A stretch of 64,000 nucleotides of DNA from Chloranthus sessilifolius (GCA_021018995.1 CM037590.1:106765097-106829096), one strand, 5' to 3'. Positions 46,025-58,541 are shown, counted from the first letter of the stretch. Notes: generated by a model not told the origin, from the sequence alone. Numbers and translations: made by a program.

Positions 46025-46037
46025 GGGGGCATCCCCC
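46025..46037 (-). terminator. Hairpin downstream of the PMD gene (B)
   Basis: The minus strand reads GGGGG-ATG-CCCCC followed by GGTGGTAAGTGTAAAAA, about 45 bp after the stop codon of the antisense gene, the same place as 31864-31877 in A. Confidence 0.5.
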
Positions 46038-46082
46038 CTATATATACAATGCAAACACAAAATAAAAAAAAATCACACACCC

Positions 46083-49000
46083 CTACTCCCTATGCTGTCG
46101 CTGGGATGGACAAGCGCCGCTATCACCGGTATCATCAGCTCAGAGGTCCGCAGACTGTTCCTCTAAAAACACAATCCCTACACCTGGAGTCCTCGGAACC
46201 TCTAAATGACGAGGCTCGGCCACAGAACCCCCCTCACTCTCCTGACTAGCGGATTGCCTCGATCGCGAATGAGGAGGATACCCCGCAAGAACCTCACGAA
46301 CAACAAAATCCTCACGAGCATCACCCCTGACACAATCATGGGATGTGTGACGAGACTACCCGGCCGAGGAACCCATAGCCCTCAACTCCGACCCACAAAG
46401 CTGACAAGCTAGCCTATGTATTCCCCGCTCACTCCTCGCCAAATGATACTGCAGCTGATCTAGGGTCGCTTGTGACTCTGCCAGCATCGTTTGACGCGCT
46501 GCCTCCAATGCCTCAGTCTGAGTCCTTTGCCCAGCCATCATCTCGACAAACAAGCCATCGCGACTCTGTGTCTCCCTAAGGATTCGTCTCACCTCGGGAG
46601 TGGAACGTGCTTGTGCCCCCTCTAGACTCGCCTCCTCAAGCTGACGAACCTGCATAACCACACCAAGTCAAAGGAAAACTAATATATACATAAATAAAAT
46701 AAGAAACTTTGAAAAGGAAAGGATTATACTAGATCCAGCATCTCCTCCAGGAGTCGCCCAACCGTCTAAGCAGTCACTGGATCAACAGGAGGCATGAAAG
46801 GAACAACGAACGTAGGTGGCTGTAACAAGAACAAACAAATTCATCAGAAAAATACTATAATGGCAAATAAACTATGAACACAATAACTAAAACATACCTA
46901 AGTAAGGATAAGAGCAGACTCTTGAGGGGATCCTCGAGAGTGGAGTCTGGAACAGCCTGCACAAAGAACCAAACAAACCAACAGAAGACATGTTAGAACA
47001 AAATAAAGATGGAATAACCTAAATAAAATTATGCCACATCAAAAGAAAGAAACTATACCTAACTCTCCGAGCGCAGAGAGGCAGCAGTCGCCTCCCTCGC
47101 CTGAAGATCCTTGGCAACCCGACGCTGAAATATCGCATGATATTAGTAAGCTACTAAGAAAGAGAAACAACGACACCTAAAAAACTAATGCAATGACACC
47201 TAAAATACTAATGCAATGACACAAACAAAATAAAAGATTGAATGGAACTTACCCAATGATCTAGCTCAGCCCGAAGCTGAGCCATCGCTGGATCCTCCCG
47301 ACTAGAGGAAGCAATCGAAGAAGGATCAAATGCCCGAATGGGACCTCCAGTAGGGAGCTCGGCTCTCTACGAATAACAATAAACACATCAGTTGGCAAGC
47401 TCATAATGCTAATAATTAACAAAACCATATTTGTAAAGACACTTACCAATCGACCAATCTTAGATCGTAAGCTGGCCTCCACCTCTCGCCCAGCCAGCTG
47501 CTGATTGCGATAGACATCTAGTAGGGCCGCCTGACGCGCAACCTCACCCTCCCTCTCAGACTGTCCAAGATAAAATAAAATGAGATACCACAACCATGTC
47601 AGAACGACCAGAAGACTAAGTTCACATAATAATAATAAAAAAACCCATAAATTAACTCACCAGGAGCTGTCGAGCCTCCGCTAGCCGAGCTCCTAACTCA
47701 TCCTCTGCTGCCCTAGCCTGAGCAATCGAGGAGGCTAAGGAGTGCAACATCTCTTCATTCGGACGAGGAGCACACCCCATCTGCTCCATCACCCTATTGA
47801 GGGCGTCTAATGGCCCCCGCATGCTCGTGGTGAGATGGCCCTGCTCCAACGTAGCCAACCTCTCCCTCAAAGTCGACGTCGACTCTGGCTCACCGATCGT
47901 GAAAGAGCCACTCCCATGGAAGGGACGTGTGAAGAGGAGCCCGCCACCTAATGTACTAAACCACTGCACATACTCCCGAGCGTCCGCCTCGTCATGCGCC
48001 CATGTAACCCTGGTCCCCCTAGCTCTAAAATCCGCTATCTGAAGCGCTATCTGCTCTACAAAATTTTTGCCAGGAGGGTCGGTCGTTCTGTTCGCCACTC
48101 TTTGGTGAATCTCTGGAGGGACTCCCTGAGCGAGCCCCAACTGCCATTCCACTCGAGATGTGTGGATCCTCTCCACCCTCTCAAAATAATGGACCCATAT
48201 ATCCACATCAAAGAAGGGCCAACCAGATTGAATCACTGGCACGTTCGCATCCTCCTCATCCGCATACGGCCACCAAATCACCTACAACAAAGCAAACGAA
48301 CTAACCCTCAATGGAGACTCAGATCCTAAAAGACCAAAATGAAACAAAAAAAATATATGCATGATGATCTATACCTGCCCCACGTGCATATCCTCAAAGA
48401 GACCACGCGCGGTCTGAAGATCTATAGACCAATGGCAACCCCTCAATGCCTCCCTCCACACGTGCATCTACAGAAACGTAAACCTCACCTCCAACAGAAC
48501 CCCCGGACGAAGAAAAGCAAAGTGGTCATATACCCAAAACCATAAAAAAAACAAAATAGAAGAAACGCTAAGTAGATGCTACTATCAAAAGACCAAAAAA
48601 AATTAAAGGCACTATGACATTAATTAACTAAAATTCACCTAGAGGATAGGAAGGAAACCTCCAATCGACGCGAGGCCCCGTCCTCGACGGTAAAGCTGCT
48701 CATAGAGATGCACCAATGTAGCCGCACCCCATGCGTAGGAGGGGACTCGATCCAAGTGCCTGAGAACCATAAAAAATAACTCGGTGACGCATCCCTGAGT
48801 CGAAGAAGAAAAGAGTACTACACCAAGGAAGTGCATCAAGAATGTTTAAAGCACCCTATCCGCAGCCTACCCTGGCTCCACCATGGGACGCCCCGCCACT
48901 ACCACATAACGCGCCTCATAAGTCGCCTTTGCCTCCGAATGGCGCCTTGGGGGGGGGGGGGGCGAAGCGACTCACAAACGTATCGAAAAACCAAGTGACT

Positions 49001-49998
49001 TGAACTACACCTGCCCCTGATCCACTCGATCTATACGGCACACCAAAAATCTCCTCACACACCTCTAAATAATGCTCTGTCATTCGCCCCGCAATTGGCT
49101 TTCCCTCAAAATGAAGATTGGTGATGTGGACCCAGTCCTCCCGAGTCGGCAACATCATACCAACTGGAAAGAGAAGCGCCTGATGCTCCTCCCTCCACCT
49201 CTCCAAGATCGCCCCGATCAGGCCACGATGGACCTGAAAGGGCTCCAACGCTAGGATCACTTCGAAACTAAAAGACACCAGCCGCGCCCGCTGATACTCT
49301 AGCAAGGCACGGTACCAAGTATGAGACTCGATCCATGCCGAGCAGATAGCCAGCTGCGGGGGCTCCCATTGAACGAAACACGAATAATAGCAGTAAGACT
49401 AACACATTTATAATGAAAGACAAACAAATTTAGAACTAAAAGTAAGTCAAATATGTGCCAAAAACAATAACAAGTTACGACAAACATACAGAGCATGATA
49501 GGCAACTGAATAGAAATATGACCTATCTCTAGATGTTGTCATGATGCATGAGTGAGCACACAACCAAAGATCAATGCAGGTTTGATATAAATTAGAAGGG
49601 TTTTAAGAGCCTAATAAGCCTATGTCATAACCTAAGTGGCTAAGAAAATGAAAAAATTCTTGCTCATGGATGCTTACCCGGCCTCGAGCGAAGAAATCCT
49701 CCAGCGGAAAGTGTCTGCGATCTCGATGCTCCTCGGCCGCACCCTTAGCACTCGCACCCTTAGCCGCACCCTCTGGTATCTCACCCTCATCCTTAGCGAC
49801 TCCCTACTCAATCTTGAGCACCTCCTCCTTGACGCCCGACTGGTCAACCTCCAATACTTCCTCTCTAACTACCTCCCCAACATCCACCTCCCCGACATAA
49901 TCGGTTTGAGCCTCGGAAGTCTCGCCCATCTTCGTTCCTAACATCCTCTTCAACTCAGAAACAGTAATATTGCGCCCACCAATGCCCTCACCCTCCAT
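46083..49998 (-). pseudogene. Antisense plant-mobile-domain gene of element B, about 10 exons, decayed
   Basis: Likely exons on the minus strand, 5' to 3': 49998-49678, 49365-48639, 48539-48375, 48281-47661, 47560-47447, 47366-47253, 47124-47059, 46956-46898, 46819-46730, 46649-46083. Exon 1 starts MEGEGIGGRNITVSELKRM. Exon 2 carries the PMD (ALEPFQVHRGLIGAILERW, WVHITNLHFEGKPIAGRM, VTWFFDTFVSRF). Exons 3-4 continue (WVYDHFAFLRPG, FFDVDIWVHYFERVERIHTS, LRERLATLEQGHL), and exons 5-10 form a charged helical tail. Donor/acceptor pairs are mostly canonical (CAACTCCTG|GTGAGT, TTGTTGTAG|GTGATT). Six of the exons have the same length as in A. Stops occur in exons 1, 3, 7, 9 and 10. Function unknown. 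Confidence 0.82.
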
Positions 49999-50167
49999 CT
50001 TAATACGAAGAGCTCAAAAAAAATTAAGAGAATGAAGGAAACGGCGCCTGAAACGAATGGCCGGATAATAAAATATCACAAAAACATAAAAATTAGAGCA
50101 CAAAGAAATAAGGAAACAGAGAATCGAAGATTAAAATGGATTGTACGATGAAAATGAAAAGTTTTGA

Positions 50168-50178
50168 ACTATATGTAG
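50168..50178 (-). promoter_or_regulatory. TATA-like box of the antisense PMD gene (B)
   Basis: The minus strand reads CTACATATAGT about 170 bp upstream of the ATG, at the place of 28054-28061 in A. Confidence 0.5.
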
Positions 50179-51027
50179 AACCTACCCAAATTGCGCGTGC
50201 AACCGTATCACACACCACTGTTCCCGCGCTTAATTCGGATCACACAACCGGTCTTGAGCACGTAAACTAATCGTCGCCTGATCAAACTAACCCAACCATC
50301 TGGTTGCGTGCAACCTACTAAGTGCATACTCGCTTCAAGCGTCCACATAGTGGAGTGCGAATGCCAATGGTCACTCGTACAGTGACCAGCCACCGCCCGA
50401 ATCACGCGGTCAATACCGTGCGTTTAAATTGGTCAAACGACTAAAAACTGGCGCTTAATAACATTTTGACGCTCTGAACGTGCGTGCACCCTCTGGCGCG
50501 TAATTAATTTATGCACGGAGTGAAGCGTGCAATTTCCCAGAAACACAAAAAAATGCCTAGGACAGCACGTTCACATGCCTAAATTGGGTGATCTCTGACA
50601 CTAATTATTGGCCTAAACCACGCCCTTATTAAGCTCGATCCAAAACATTCCAGACTTAAAGAAATATGCACCCCGATAACTAAAAGAAAATGCTCCAGAC
50701 TAAGACCAAACAAAAAAAAAATGCCCCGACACCGTTAACACACTCCGACCAAAACCAAAAAAAAAAAAAAAAAAACTTGCCCCAACTAAGGCGAAACTAA
50801 ACAAAAAAAATATCCCCATTGTTCATACACTACAACTTGGCCCAAACTAAGTCAAAACAAAAAAAATGCTCCTAACATGCCCCCATCCAAAGTAAATAAA
50901 TTAAACAAGTAAACCTCGCACTCAAAATAAATCAAATAAGCTACAAAAATACTAAACCTGAATTTAGAAAAGAAATTAAAATCATAATCACTTCATAAAA
51001 ATAAATAAAATAATTACAAAATGCACC
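50179..51027. other. B: upstream region of the PMD gene
   Basis: No gene seen. At 50190-50560 gcgc, cgcg and gcgtaatt words are frequent, as in A 27660-28050. From about 50690 A-rich tracts and atgcccc words predominate. Confidence 0.6.
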
Positions 51028-51041
51028 GAGGGTATACCCTC
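51028..51041 (-). terminator. Perfect 14-bp palindrome, third hairpin of the B antisense region
   Basis: GAGGGTATACCCTC, then on the minus strand CGGTGCATTTTGTAATTA. It lies at the end of a weak third copy of the short antisense unit (about 51260-51030). Confidence 0.45.
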
Positions 51042-52003
51042 TAAATATACAACTTAAAATAAGAAACTTAAAATCCGCACGTTTAGGCAATGCACGAATC
51101 CGGATTTTTTCGGGAAAACAAAACTCCCATCTTCCCCTCTTCCCTTAGCATGGCAGCAATTTGACTGCTACCTTGTATTCTCAATCCCGTCCATTCTCAA
51201 TAATCCATGCAATAAACACAACTCTTCGGGTCCAACACCCGGGATACAAAAAAGAAAAGAAGAAAGACATTAATGAGCAAAAAAATGCCCAAAGCAAAAA
51301 ACAAATGCCCTAAAACTTTTAATTCCAAACTTGGAATAAAATTCAAAACAACAAAAACCCAAAACTTTTAGCTCACACATTTATAAACTATACCACCTGA
51401 ATTACCAAATGACAAGTGTCACACCTTTAAACCCTCCAAATCCAGTTAAATCAAAACCAAACACATACCCCCTTTGAAAGACCACAATCCATGACAAATC
51501 TAGATGAACCAATAATTACACAACACTTAACCCCCTAAGAAACACCAATCCCCCCAAGCCTAGATAAACCAATAGGATTTAAACATTTAACACCCATCTA
51601 GAACCCTTGAAAACTCACACCTTTTAAGTCTCATGTTGAATCAAACAAAAGACCAAAACTCAAGTTAAATCAAACCTTAAACCAGACAAAACTTTAAACA
51701 AAAAAAAATTTCTCTAAGATGAGACCCTAACTTGTTTAGGACCAAAAAAAATGCCCCTAGCAAACAAAATAGAATCAAGTAAACCCTCTAAACCAAACTC
51801 AATAAAGAAAATTAACCTCGGGATAAGCCCTGAATAAATTCGAAATGAATCCTCAAACTCTAAACTAAATCCTAAAATAAGTCAAACAAATCAGATAAAT
51901 CCAACTAATCCGCTAAGAAGCTTAAACAAATAAACAAGCACGACAAAATAAACAAAAGAAATGCCCCGTCATTTATAACTCAACAGTTTTACAAATATCA
52001 CCT

Positions 52004-52015
52004 GAGGCATACCTC
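52004..52015 (-). terminator. Hairpin at the 3' end of the short antisense unit (B)
   Basis: The minus strand reads GAGG-TATG-CCTC followed by AGGTGATATTTGTAAAA, matching 26149-26162 in A. Confidence 0.45.
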
Positions 52016-52367
52016 CTAAATTTACAACCCAAAACGAAAACCTAAAACTTTAACCTACAACCCAAAATGAAGACTGGGTTCAAAATTGAGACGAAGCAAG
52101 GAATAGATTCCGCTCGAAGCGTCAAATCGGAGACTTTAGGGAGAATTGGTTGGGAAATACATCCCTCTACTTTTTACTCCTCTTTTGCTATCTTCACCTC
52201 CTCCACCGTTGCCTCCTCAACGCTGCCTTCACTACTCCCTAAGAAGGACCGATATGAAGACTAGTGCCCTAATTCCTAATACCGTCCATTCTCAGAACAA
52301 CGCCGTCGACAAGCATCACATCAGGACAGAGATCATGCAAAGTAACAAATATAGGAAGAAACGACAT
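52016..52367 (-). pseudogene. Short antisense ORF, decayed copy (B)
   Basis: ATG at 52367 (minus) with DNA similar to 25825-26115 (shared phrases such as agggagtagtgaaggcagcg). Stops interrupt it early, so no protein is likely. It ends beside the hairpin at 52004-52015. Confidence 0.4.
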
Positions 52368-52490
52368 CCCAATCGGACGATTGGATCACTCAATATCACT
52401 AAAATACGAATTTCAAAACACAAGATATACAGAAAAAGGTTAAAACTCGATACTAAACCAGAGAACGAAAAACAAATGAAGTCTCCCTCG

Positions 52491-52500
52491 CTTATATAGA
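52491..52500 (-). promoter_or_regulatory. TATA box of the short antisense unit (B)
   Basis: The minus strand reads CTATATAAGC in GTACTCTATATAAGCGAGG, nearly identical to 25691-25705 in A. Confidence 0.6.
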
Positions 52501-53239
52501 GTACGGCCTTAATCACACGCCCGAACACATGCGTTTAATTCGATCATGGGCAGAAAATACTGCGGTCTTTCAAATCGCGCGCCTTAACCAAAGCACGCAA
52601 ATAAGCCATCGCCCACGCCAACGGCGCGGCGCTTTGACCGCGCGCACTCCATGAACTATGCAAATTGATCAAACAACACACTGCCGTTGCGCGACCTGAA
52701 AGGTCACCCGTACACTAACCTGGTGATGCCTCGATCACGCACTTCTATTATAATGCAGAATACAATTGCACGCACACTTCCACATGCATAAACGACCCCT
52801 CAAGCCTGAGATCGCACGCCTGAAAATAGGCACACAATCGTATTGAGTGACCTAAAATAGGCACATAATACCTGACTTTGGATGAAATCTACACCCTCAC
52901 ATCTTTTTATCACATCACGGTCAAAATTCTTTTGTCCCATCGCATAGCCTCACAGGTGGTTCTGGCAGAAAAGAAAGACCTACTCACCCATCCCATCACA
53001 TACCCTTGCATGAGAAGGAAGCATCGATAGCACCCATCCCCATCGCGATAATGTGTACACATGCAATATCATCTCAATATCCAGCCCCATCACAATAAAT
53101 TTGCCATGCCATCATTGCCCATCGCGAAAAGCTAAAAGCAAATCTCTCGAAAATGCGGGCACACCGCCCAAAAACTAAGCCAATCACGACGTGATTCTTT
53201 CATAACCCAAGATCTACCAAAGAAAGAAACAAGACACAC

Positions 53240-53347
53240 ACATCGCGTAAATATCCTACTAATGTCCCATCACGTAAATATCCTACTAAGGCCCCATCGC
53301 ACAAATATCCCACTAGCATCCCATCGCTAACTACGCTCAGTCGACAT
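53240..53347. repeat. 27-bp tandem repeat in the B 3' region, about 4 units
   Basis: Units begin atcgcgtaaatatcctacta, atcacgtaaatatcctacta, atcgcacaaatatcccacta and a diverged fourth, each ending in a cccc/tccc block, period 27 (last 28). On the minus strand the frame reads repeated DGxLVGYLR. Surrounding DNA (52900-53640) has many dispersed gtcccatcgc words, the complement of the GATGGGAC words of A. Confidence 0.85.
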
Positions 53348-54785
53348 CCCATCACGAACATCACTACCTGAAAAAAAAAAAATCTTTGACAGCACATGCC
53401 ACGCCGTATGACGAAAAGAGGGACAGATTGATCATCTCCCATCGCTAAGGCAAAAAGCTCTCTCTCCCGAATTGATCCCCACGTCCCACCAGGACTCACC
53501 CAACACGCAGCCAAAGAAAGGGAGAATTCCCAGGTCCCATCACGACATCATTTCTCCCAAGACATCACATCACAATTGCCAACCCTACCACAGCAGACCT
53601 GAAGAGAAGAAATCTCTAAAGTCCCATCGCGACACTACGGCACCACCAGACCGTACAAGCTATGCACAATCCAGGTAAGTATCACCCCCAGATAAGTACT
53701 ATCCACTTTTTTATATTACTCGATATTCCTTGTAAAAATATAGTTAACTATGATTAAGTCAAAATATTTTCAAAACCTGTTTCTCTTGACTCGCGAATCA
53801 CTGTAGTCCTCCCATAAGAGATAATTATCAGTATTCATAGAGAAGGTTAGACGGAGTAGCTGGCATGCCAAGTGTCATCTTGACAACCACAATAACGGTC
53901 GGGTCCATAAATCCCATAACGGTGGATCTGCTCAGCGACGTCTCGGAGGCCACGTTTTCCACCGTTTTACCACCTAATTGATCTTAAGTTAAAATCTCTA
54001 AAATTTTAAAATTTCAAAACTCTTGAATTTTCAAAGTTCCCTTACCAACAAAAAAAAAATAATAAAAAAAAGAGAGAAGACAAGAAGAGCAAAGCAATAA
54101 GATAACTAGACCCAACTCACCTTTCTTTAAATACCACAAAACCCGATTAAGACCCCATCACCCGCGCACAATAAATTACACTTAAACATGACCTCTAACT
54201 CCTAAGAATCCTGAACTCACAATCAAGCACATATTCCACTGTGCAAAATTGGATCAAGTGCATACTCCACTGCGCAGAATCGTTTGTTCAGACACATTAG
54301 GATTAGAACTCTCAATTTGGGGGCCGACTCCAAATGAATCAAGCGCACGTGCCACTGCACAGAATTCAATTGAGCACAACTCACAAGACCCCGACCTCAA
54401 TTACCAGCCCAAATCAGCCATTCCCATGAGAAACTGAATATTGAGTATATTTAATCTAAGAACTTCATTTTATAATTATCGATCCCTGGACCTTGTTTTG
54501 GACATTTGATTGACGCCCCAGTATCTTGATTGCATAAAATCCCACTGTTAGCCCGCGTGCATGAGCGGGATGTGTCAAGCACCCACAGACCTGGAATGTG
54601 CCCTTCGACAGCTACCATTTGCCCTTCAAATGCTCTATTTTAGCTTGCGCTAATAGATAAGAAAGCCAAGCATGTCATGTCAACATCCCCAGTTCACCTT
54701 TGTGATTTCTCAAGAGAAACGAGAAGACACCTCGAATGAGGGGTGTTTACTTCTTCGACGCGTTCTTACTTTGCAAGAGCGCGCC
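53348..54785. other. B: remaining 3' untranslated region
   Basis: No gene seen. It matches A 23148-24700 in inverted orientation where not replaced by lineage-specific repeats (for example catgtcatgtcaacatcccc near 54670 and the region before the polypurine tract). Confidence 0.6.
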
Positions 54786-54798
54786 AATGAGGGGCATC
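54786..54798 (+). other. B polypurine tract
   Basis: AATGAGGGGCATC immediately before TGTAAACACCCCC. Short, but conserved with A. Confidence 0.7.
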
Positions 54799-57388
54799 TG
54801 TAAACACCCCCATTTTGCCCTCTCAAAATATACAAATTTGTTTAGTCAACCTTTGACCTCATAATCCTGATATGGGACCATATGCTGAAATAATAGTATA
54901 TGGTTGGACATAGGCTGAAATAATAGTTCTATGGCTCAGGCCCCATACCCTCGATGTAGGAATCATGCACTAAAATAATAGTACATGGCTGAACGCAGGC
55001 TGAAACAATAGCTCTGTGGCCCAGATCCCAACGTAGGGAGACTATATACTGAAATAATAGTATATAGTCAAAATGCAGACTGAAATAATAGTCTCGCATT
55101 TCAGACCCTTAACCCTAATGTGGGACCATATACTAAAACAATAGTTTATGGCTGGACACAGGTTGAAACAATAGTTCTGTGGCTCAAGCCCCATACCCCC
55201 GATGTGGGAACCATGCACTGAAATAATAGTACATGGCTGAACACAGGCTGAAACAATAGCTCTGTGGCTCAGACCCCAACGTAGGGAGACTATACTGAAA
55301 CAATAGTATATAGTCAAAATGCAGGCTGAAATAATAGTCTAGCATTTCAAACCCGACCCGAACCCAGATAGCCCCAAATTAAGCGCCTAAAACTAAGCGC
55401 TCAATTCGATTACACGCCAAATCACAAGCGCGCAATCAGTCCCTTCTCAGACCAGAATTCCTTTCCCCAGACTAACTCGAGATCGATCACGCGCCTGACA
55501 CCAAATGCACGATCGGATTAAGCGCTACATCACCAGCGCTTAATTGGCTTACGCCCGGCCTAGCCTCACTGTCCTTGACCCCTAAGTTTCATTGATTAAG
55601 CACTTCGGAAGGAACGTTTAATTGGATTATGCACCCCAAAATGGGCGCGCAATTAACTCTAATGCCATTAGGACTAGGAAACTCGCTGAGCAAGTCAGCT
55701 GGTCGCTCATTAAGTGGGTGATCGACTCAAAGCGATTAAGTACCGAGAAATTAGAGCATAATTCGATTAAACGCTTGAAATAGGGTGTTTAATTAGAAAA
55801 AAAACCTATAAAATATTTTTTTCTTAATTCGTCCGGGAGGCTGGCAATTTTAGAGAGAGAACGGATTTTTTTTGGGATTCCGAAACCCGAGAACTCCGAG
55901 GACAAACCCATAGAGCAATCTAGTCATGATTTCGAGATTCAAGCTTCGAATCTTCGAGATTTCTCTCCCCAGCCCTAGGTAAAAATCTTAGTTTTAGACT
56001 TAGGATCTTTCTCTTAGTTTTAATTTTCAGTCCAAGACCATAGCACTAGTCCTTAATCCGAACCAATCCTTAATCCGATGGTCCGACTCACCAACCCTAG
56101 GCTTCGATTTCGTTCTAAAATCTTAATCTCCAGTCCTATCATTAATTTCTGGTTCTAGTCCTTAAACTCTAGAACCAGTCCTTAATCATACGGCCTGATT
56201 TTCTGATTTCGAGCCTGAATTCAGTCCTAGAAATTTAGATTTTAGTTTTAATTTCTTAGTTTAATACCTCCAAATATCCTAAATATTAATTTTAGTTTCT
56301 ATAATTCTAGTTTATAATTTAATTCATGATTATTACTCCAAAATCGACTCTGAAAAATCTGAGAGTACTATTTTTCAGTCCAAAATCCAATTTATCTTTA
56401 ATCTCGGCCACCCGATTTGTCCAAGGGAGCTTACGGACGGGACTCGGGAATGAGGCCAATCCTTCTTAGCATAGCGGGCCCAGAACCCCTCTTTTTTTAA
56501 GAATTATAGAATTAATTAATTGCTTTTCTTATCTTTTTAGTATAATTAACCAATAGACTTATTTTATTTCATCGTAATTAATTAATTAAATTAATTAGAT
56601 TTTAGTATGATTGATTAATTTCTTTAAATCAGGTTTTAATTGATTAATTTCTTGCTTTAATTAGAATTTTAGTCTGATTAATTCATCACTTAAATTAGAG
56701 TTTTAGTAGAATTAGTTCCCTATTTCAAATAGAATTTTGGTAAGACTGTTATACTTGATTTAATTAGAATTCCAATACAATTAGTATACATTCTCTACTT
56801 AGAATCTCAGTATAACTAGCATGCTTGATTTAATTAAAGTTTCACCAGAACTACTACATGTGAACTCCTAGTACAATTAGGAAACCTAATCACAATTAGA
56901 CTTCTAATGGGATTAGGAGACTAAAATTAATCGGACTTCTTATGGGATTAGGACACTTAATTAATTAGACCTTCAATAAGGATAGGAATAGTAAAAATTT
57001 ACAAGACTCTTAATAGGATTAGAATAAACTATTATAACAAAATCCATAACAAAATCAGGGAAGTCTAAACTAATCAAAACTATAACAATAGCGGGAAATA
57101 AAAGAAAAATTAAACTTTCTAAATTATAAGAAAAGACATAACTGCTGACGTTCGCAAGCGGACGATTCAGTATAGAAGTAACCCACACCCACTCTAAAGC
57201 GTGATCATTGACGTTTTGCAGTATCGATAAATATCTACAGCTGGCGATCCCAATAAACTAGGAACCTTCCTAGAAAACCCTTTACTTCTAACATTCCAAA
57301 TGCCGCATCATTAGAGTCCACTGGGATAGAATTGGAGCCACTGATTCAACAGGGACCGAGAGGAACCCAGAAGAAGCACGCACCAATA
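54799..57388 (+). mobile_element. B 3' LTR
   Basis: TGTAAACACCCCC ... GCACGCACCAATA, co-linear with 32977-35610, including the 248-bp duplication (54874 and 55122). It is followed at once by the gggat target copy. The terminal CA has become TA. Confidence 0.93.
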
Positions 57389-57393
57389 GGGAT
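57389..57393. repeat. Right target-site copy of B (gggat)
   Basis: Identical to 32972-32976. Confidence 0.9.
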
Positions 57394-57594
57394 GCCCTCA
57401 CAGTTTGCTTATGCATTTCTAGTAGAGTTACCAGAGATGTCCTCACGGCCTTCTTATGCTTCCCGAATCTCATTGACTTATTCATTCGTTGTATTGCTCA
57501 CTCAAATTTTTTTTTTTTGTTGTATACATATATATTTATTTTCGAAAGCAACATATTAATATAAGAATGGTGAGTTTTGATGGAACCTAGCATC
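57394..57594 (-). mobile_element. Element A, continuation beyond B
   Basis: Aligns in inverted orientation with 44690-44930 of B (gatgccctcac, cttatgcttccc, tataagaatg, gttttgat). Without B it joins 32976 smoothly, so it is the other side of A's interrupted spacer. It ends where C begins. Confidence 0.8.
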
Positions 57595-57899
57595 TGTTAA
57601 TCTCTGAAAAGTACCACTTTTCACCCCTTAACTTGGCCTTTGATAGACCTTTGAGCTATTTAATAATGGTTTTTAAGTGAGTTTTGTAGATAGCAGGAGA
57701 ATAAGAGCTTAACTACTGCAATCCATCCTTTCAGTGCCAAGAAGAAGGATTTTTGAGCTAGGACATGGAGCTGATGGGTTCACTCTGAATTTACCATGGT
57801 GGAGTCTACCATTGGGGGTAATTTATCATGCTTCGGAGCCCTAGAAGGCCGGTTGAGGGTAAGAGGTGAAGCCCAAGTAGAGATGAGAATTGTTGCAAT

Positions 57900-58541
57900 G
57901 AATTAAAGAGAACTGCTGCAATGTAGCAGTGTGTATGTGGGACACAATAGTTGAAAGCAGCTACATTTAGCAGCTGATCAACATCAGGGTGAAAAGGCAG
58001 CAGCGAAACATTATTGAAGCTGCCAAGCAGCTGGAGCATTCAATTTGAACAGTTGCTGATGTTCCACAGTCACCCTCTTGAGCTGAATGATAAAGGAAAA
58101 CTTGGAGCTCATTGAAGATTGACCGATGCCAAGCTGCAAAACTGATGCAGCCCCCTTACTGTGATGCTACTACAATATATTAAAGAGGACATCAGTGTGT
58201 ATGTGGGACACAATAGTTGAAAGAACCTACATTTTGTATGTGGGAATTAAAGAGAACTGCTGCAATGTAGCAGTGCGTAAGTGGGACACAATAGTTGAAA
58301 GCAGCTACATTTAGCAGCTGATCAACAGTAGGGTGAACATGGCAGCAACGAAACATTATTGAAGCTACCAAGTAGCTGGAGCATTCAATTTGAACAATTG
58401 CTGATGTCCCACAGTCACCCTCTTGAGCTGAATGATAAAGGAAAACTTGGAGCTCACTGAAGATTGACCCATGCCAAGCTGCACAACTGATGCAGCCCCC
58501 TTGCTGAGATGCTACTACAATATATTAAAGAGGACATCAGT
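57900..58541. repeat. About 297-bp segment duplicated in the C LTR
   Basis: gaattaaagagaactgctgc starts the copies at 57900 and 58244 (period 344). Both run to agaggacatcagt (58196 and 58541). The 47-bp spacer repeats a further piece of the unit (gtatgtgggacacaatag). Differences are scattered single bases. Confidence 0.92.

Larger units (their letters stand above)
32977..57388 (+). mobile_element. B: complete 24.4 kb Tat-lineage retrotransposon
   Basis: LTRs 32977-35610 and 54799-57388, PBS 35614-35631, gag, protease, linker, RT, RNase H, second RNase H, integrase, long 3' region with antisense genes, and polypurine tract 54786-54798, flanked by perfect GGGAT duplications. The second (archaeal-type) RNase H and the antisense gene after integrase place it in the Tat group of Ty3/gypsy. 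gag-pol is full of stops and altered catalytic residues. The LTRs differ at about 17 of the first ~170 positions by my eye count, so it is old. Confidence 0.95.
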
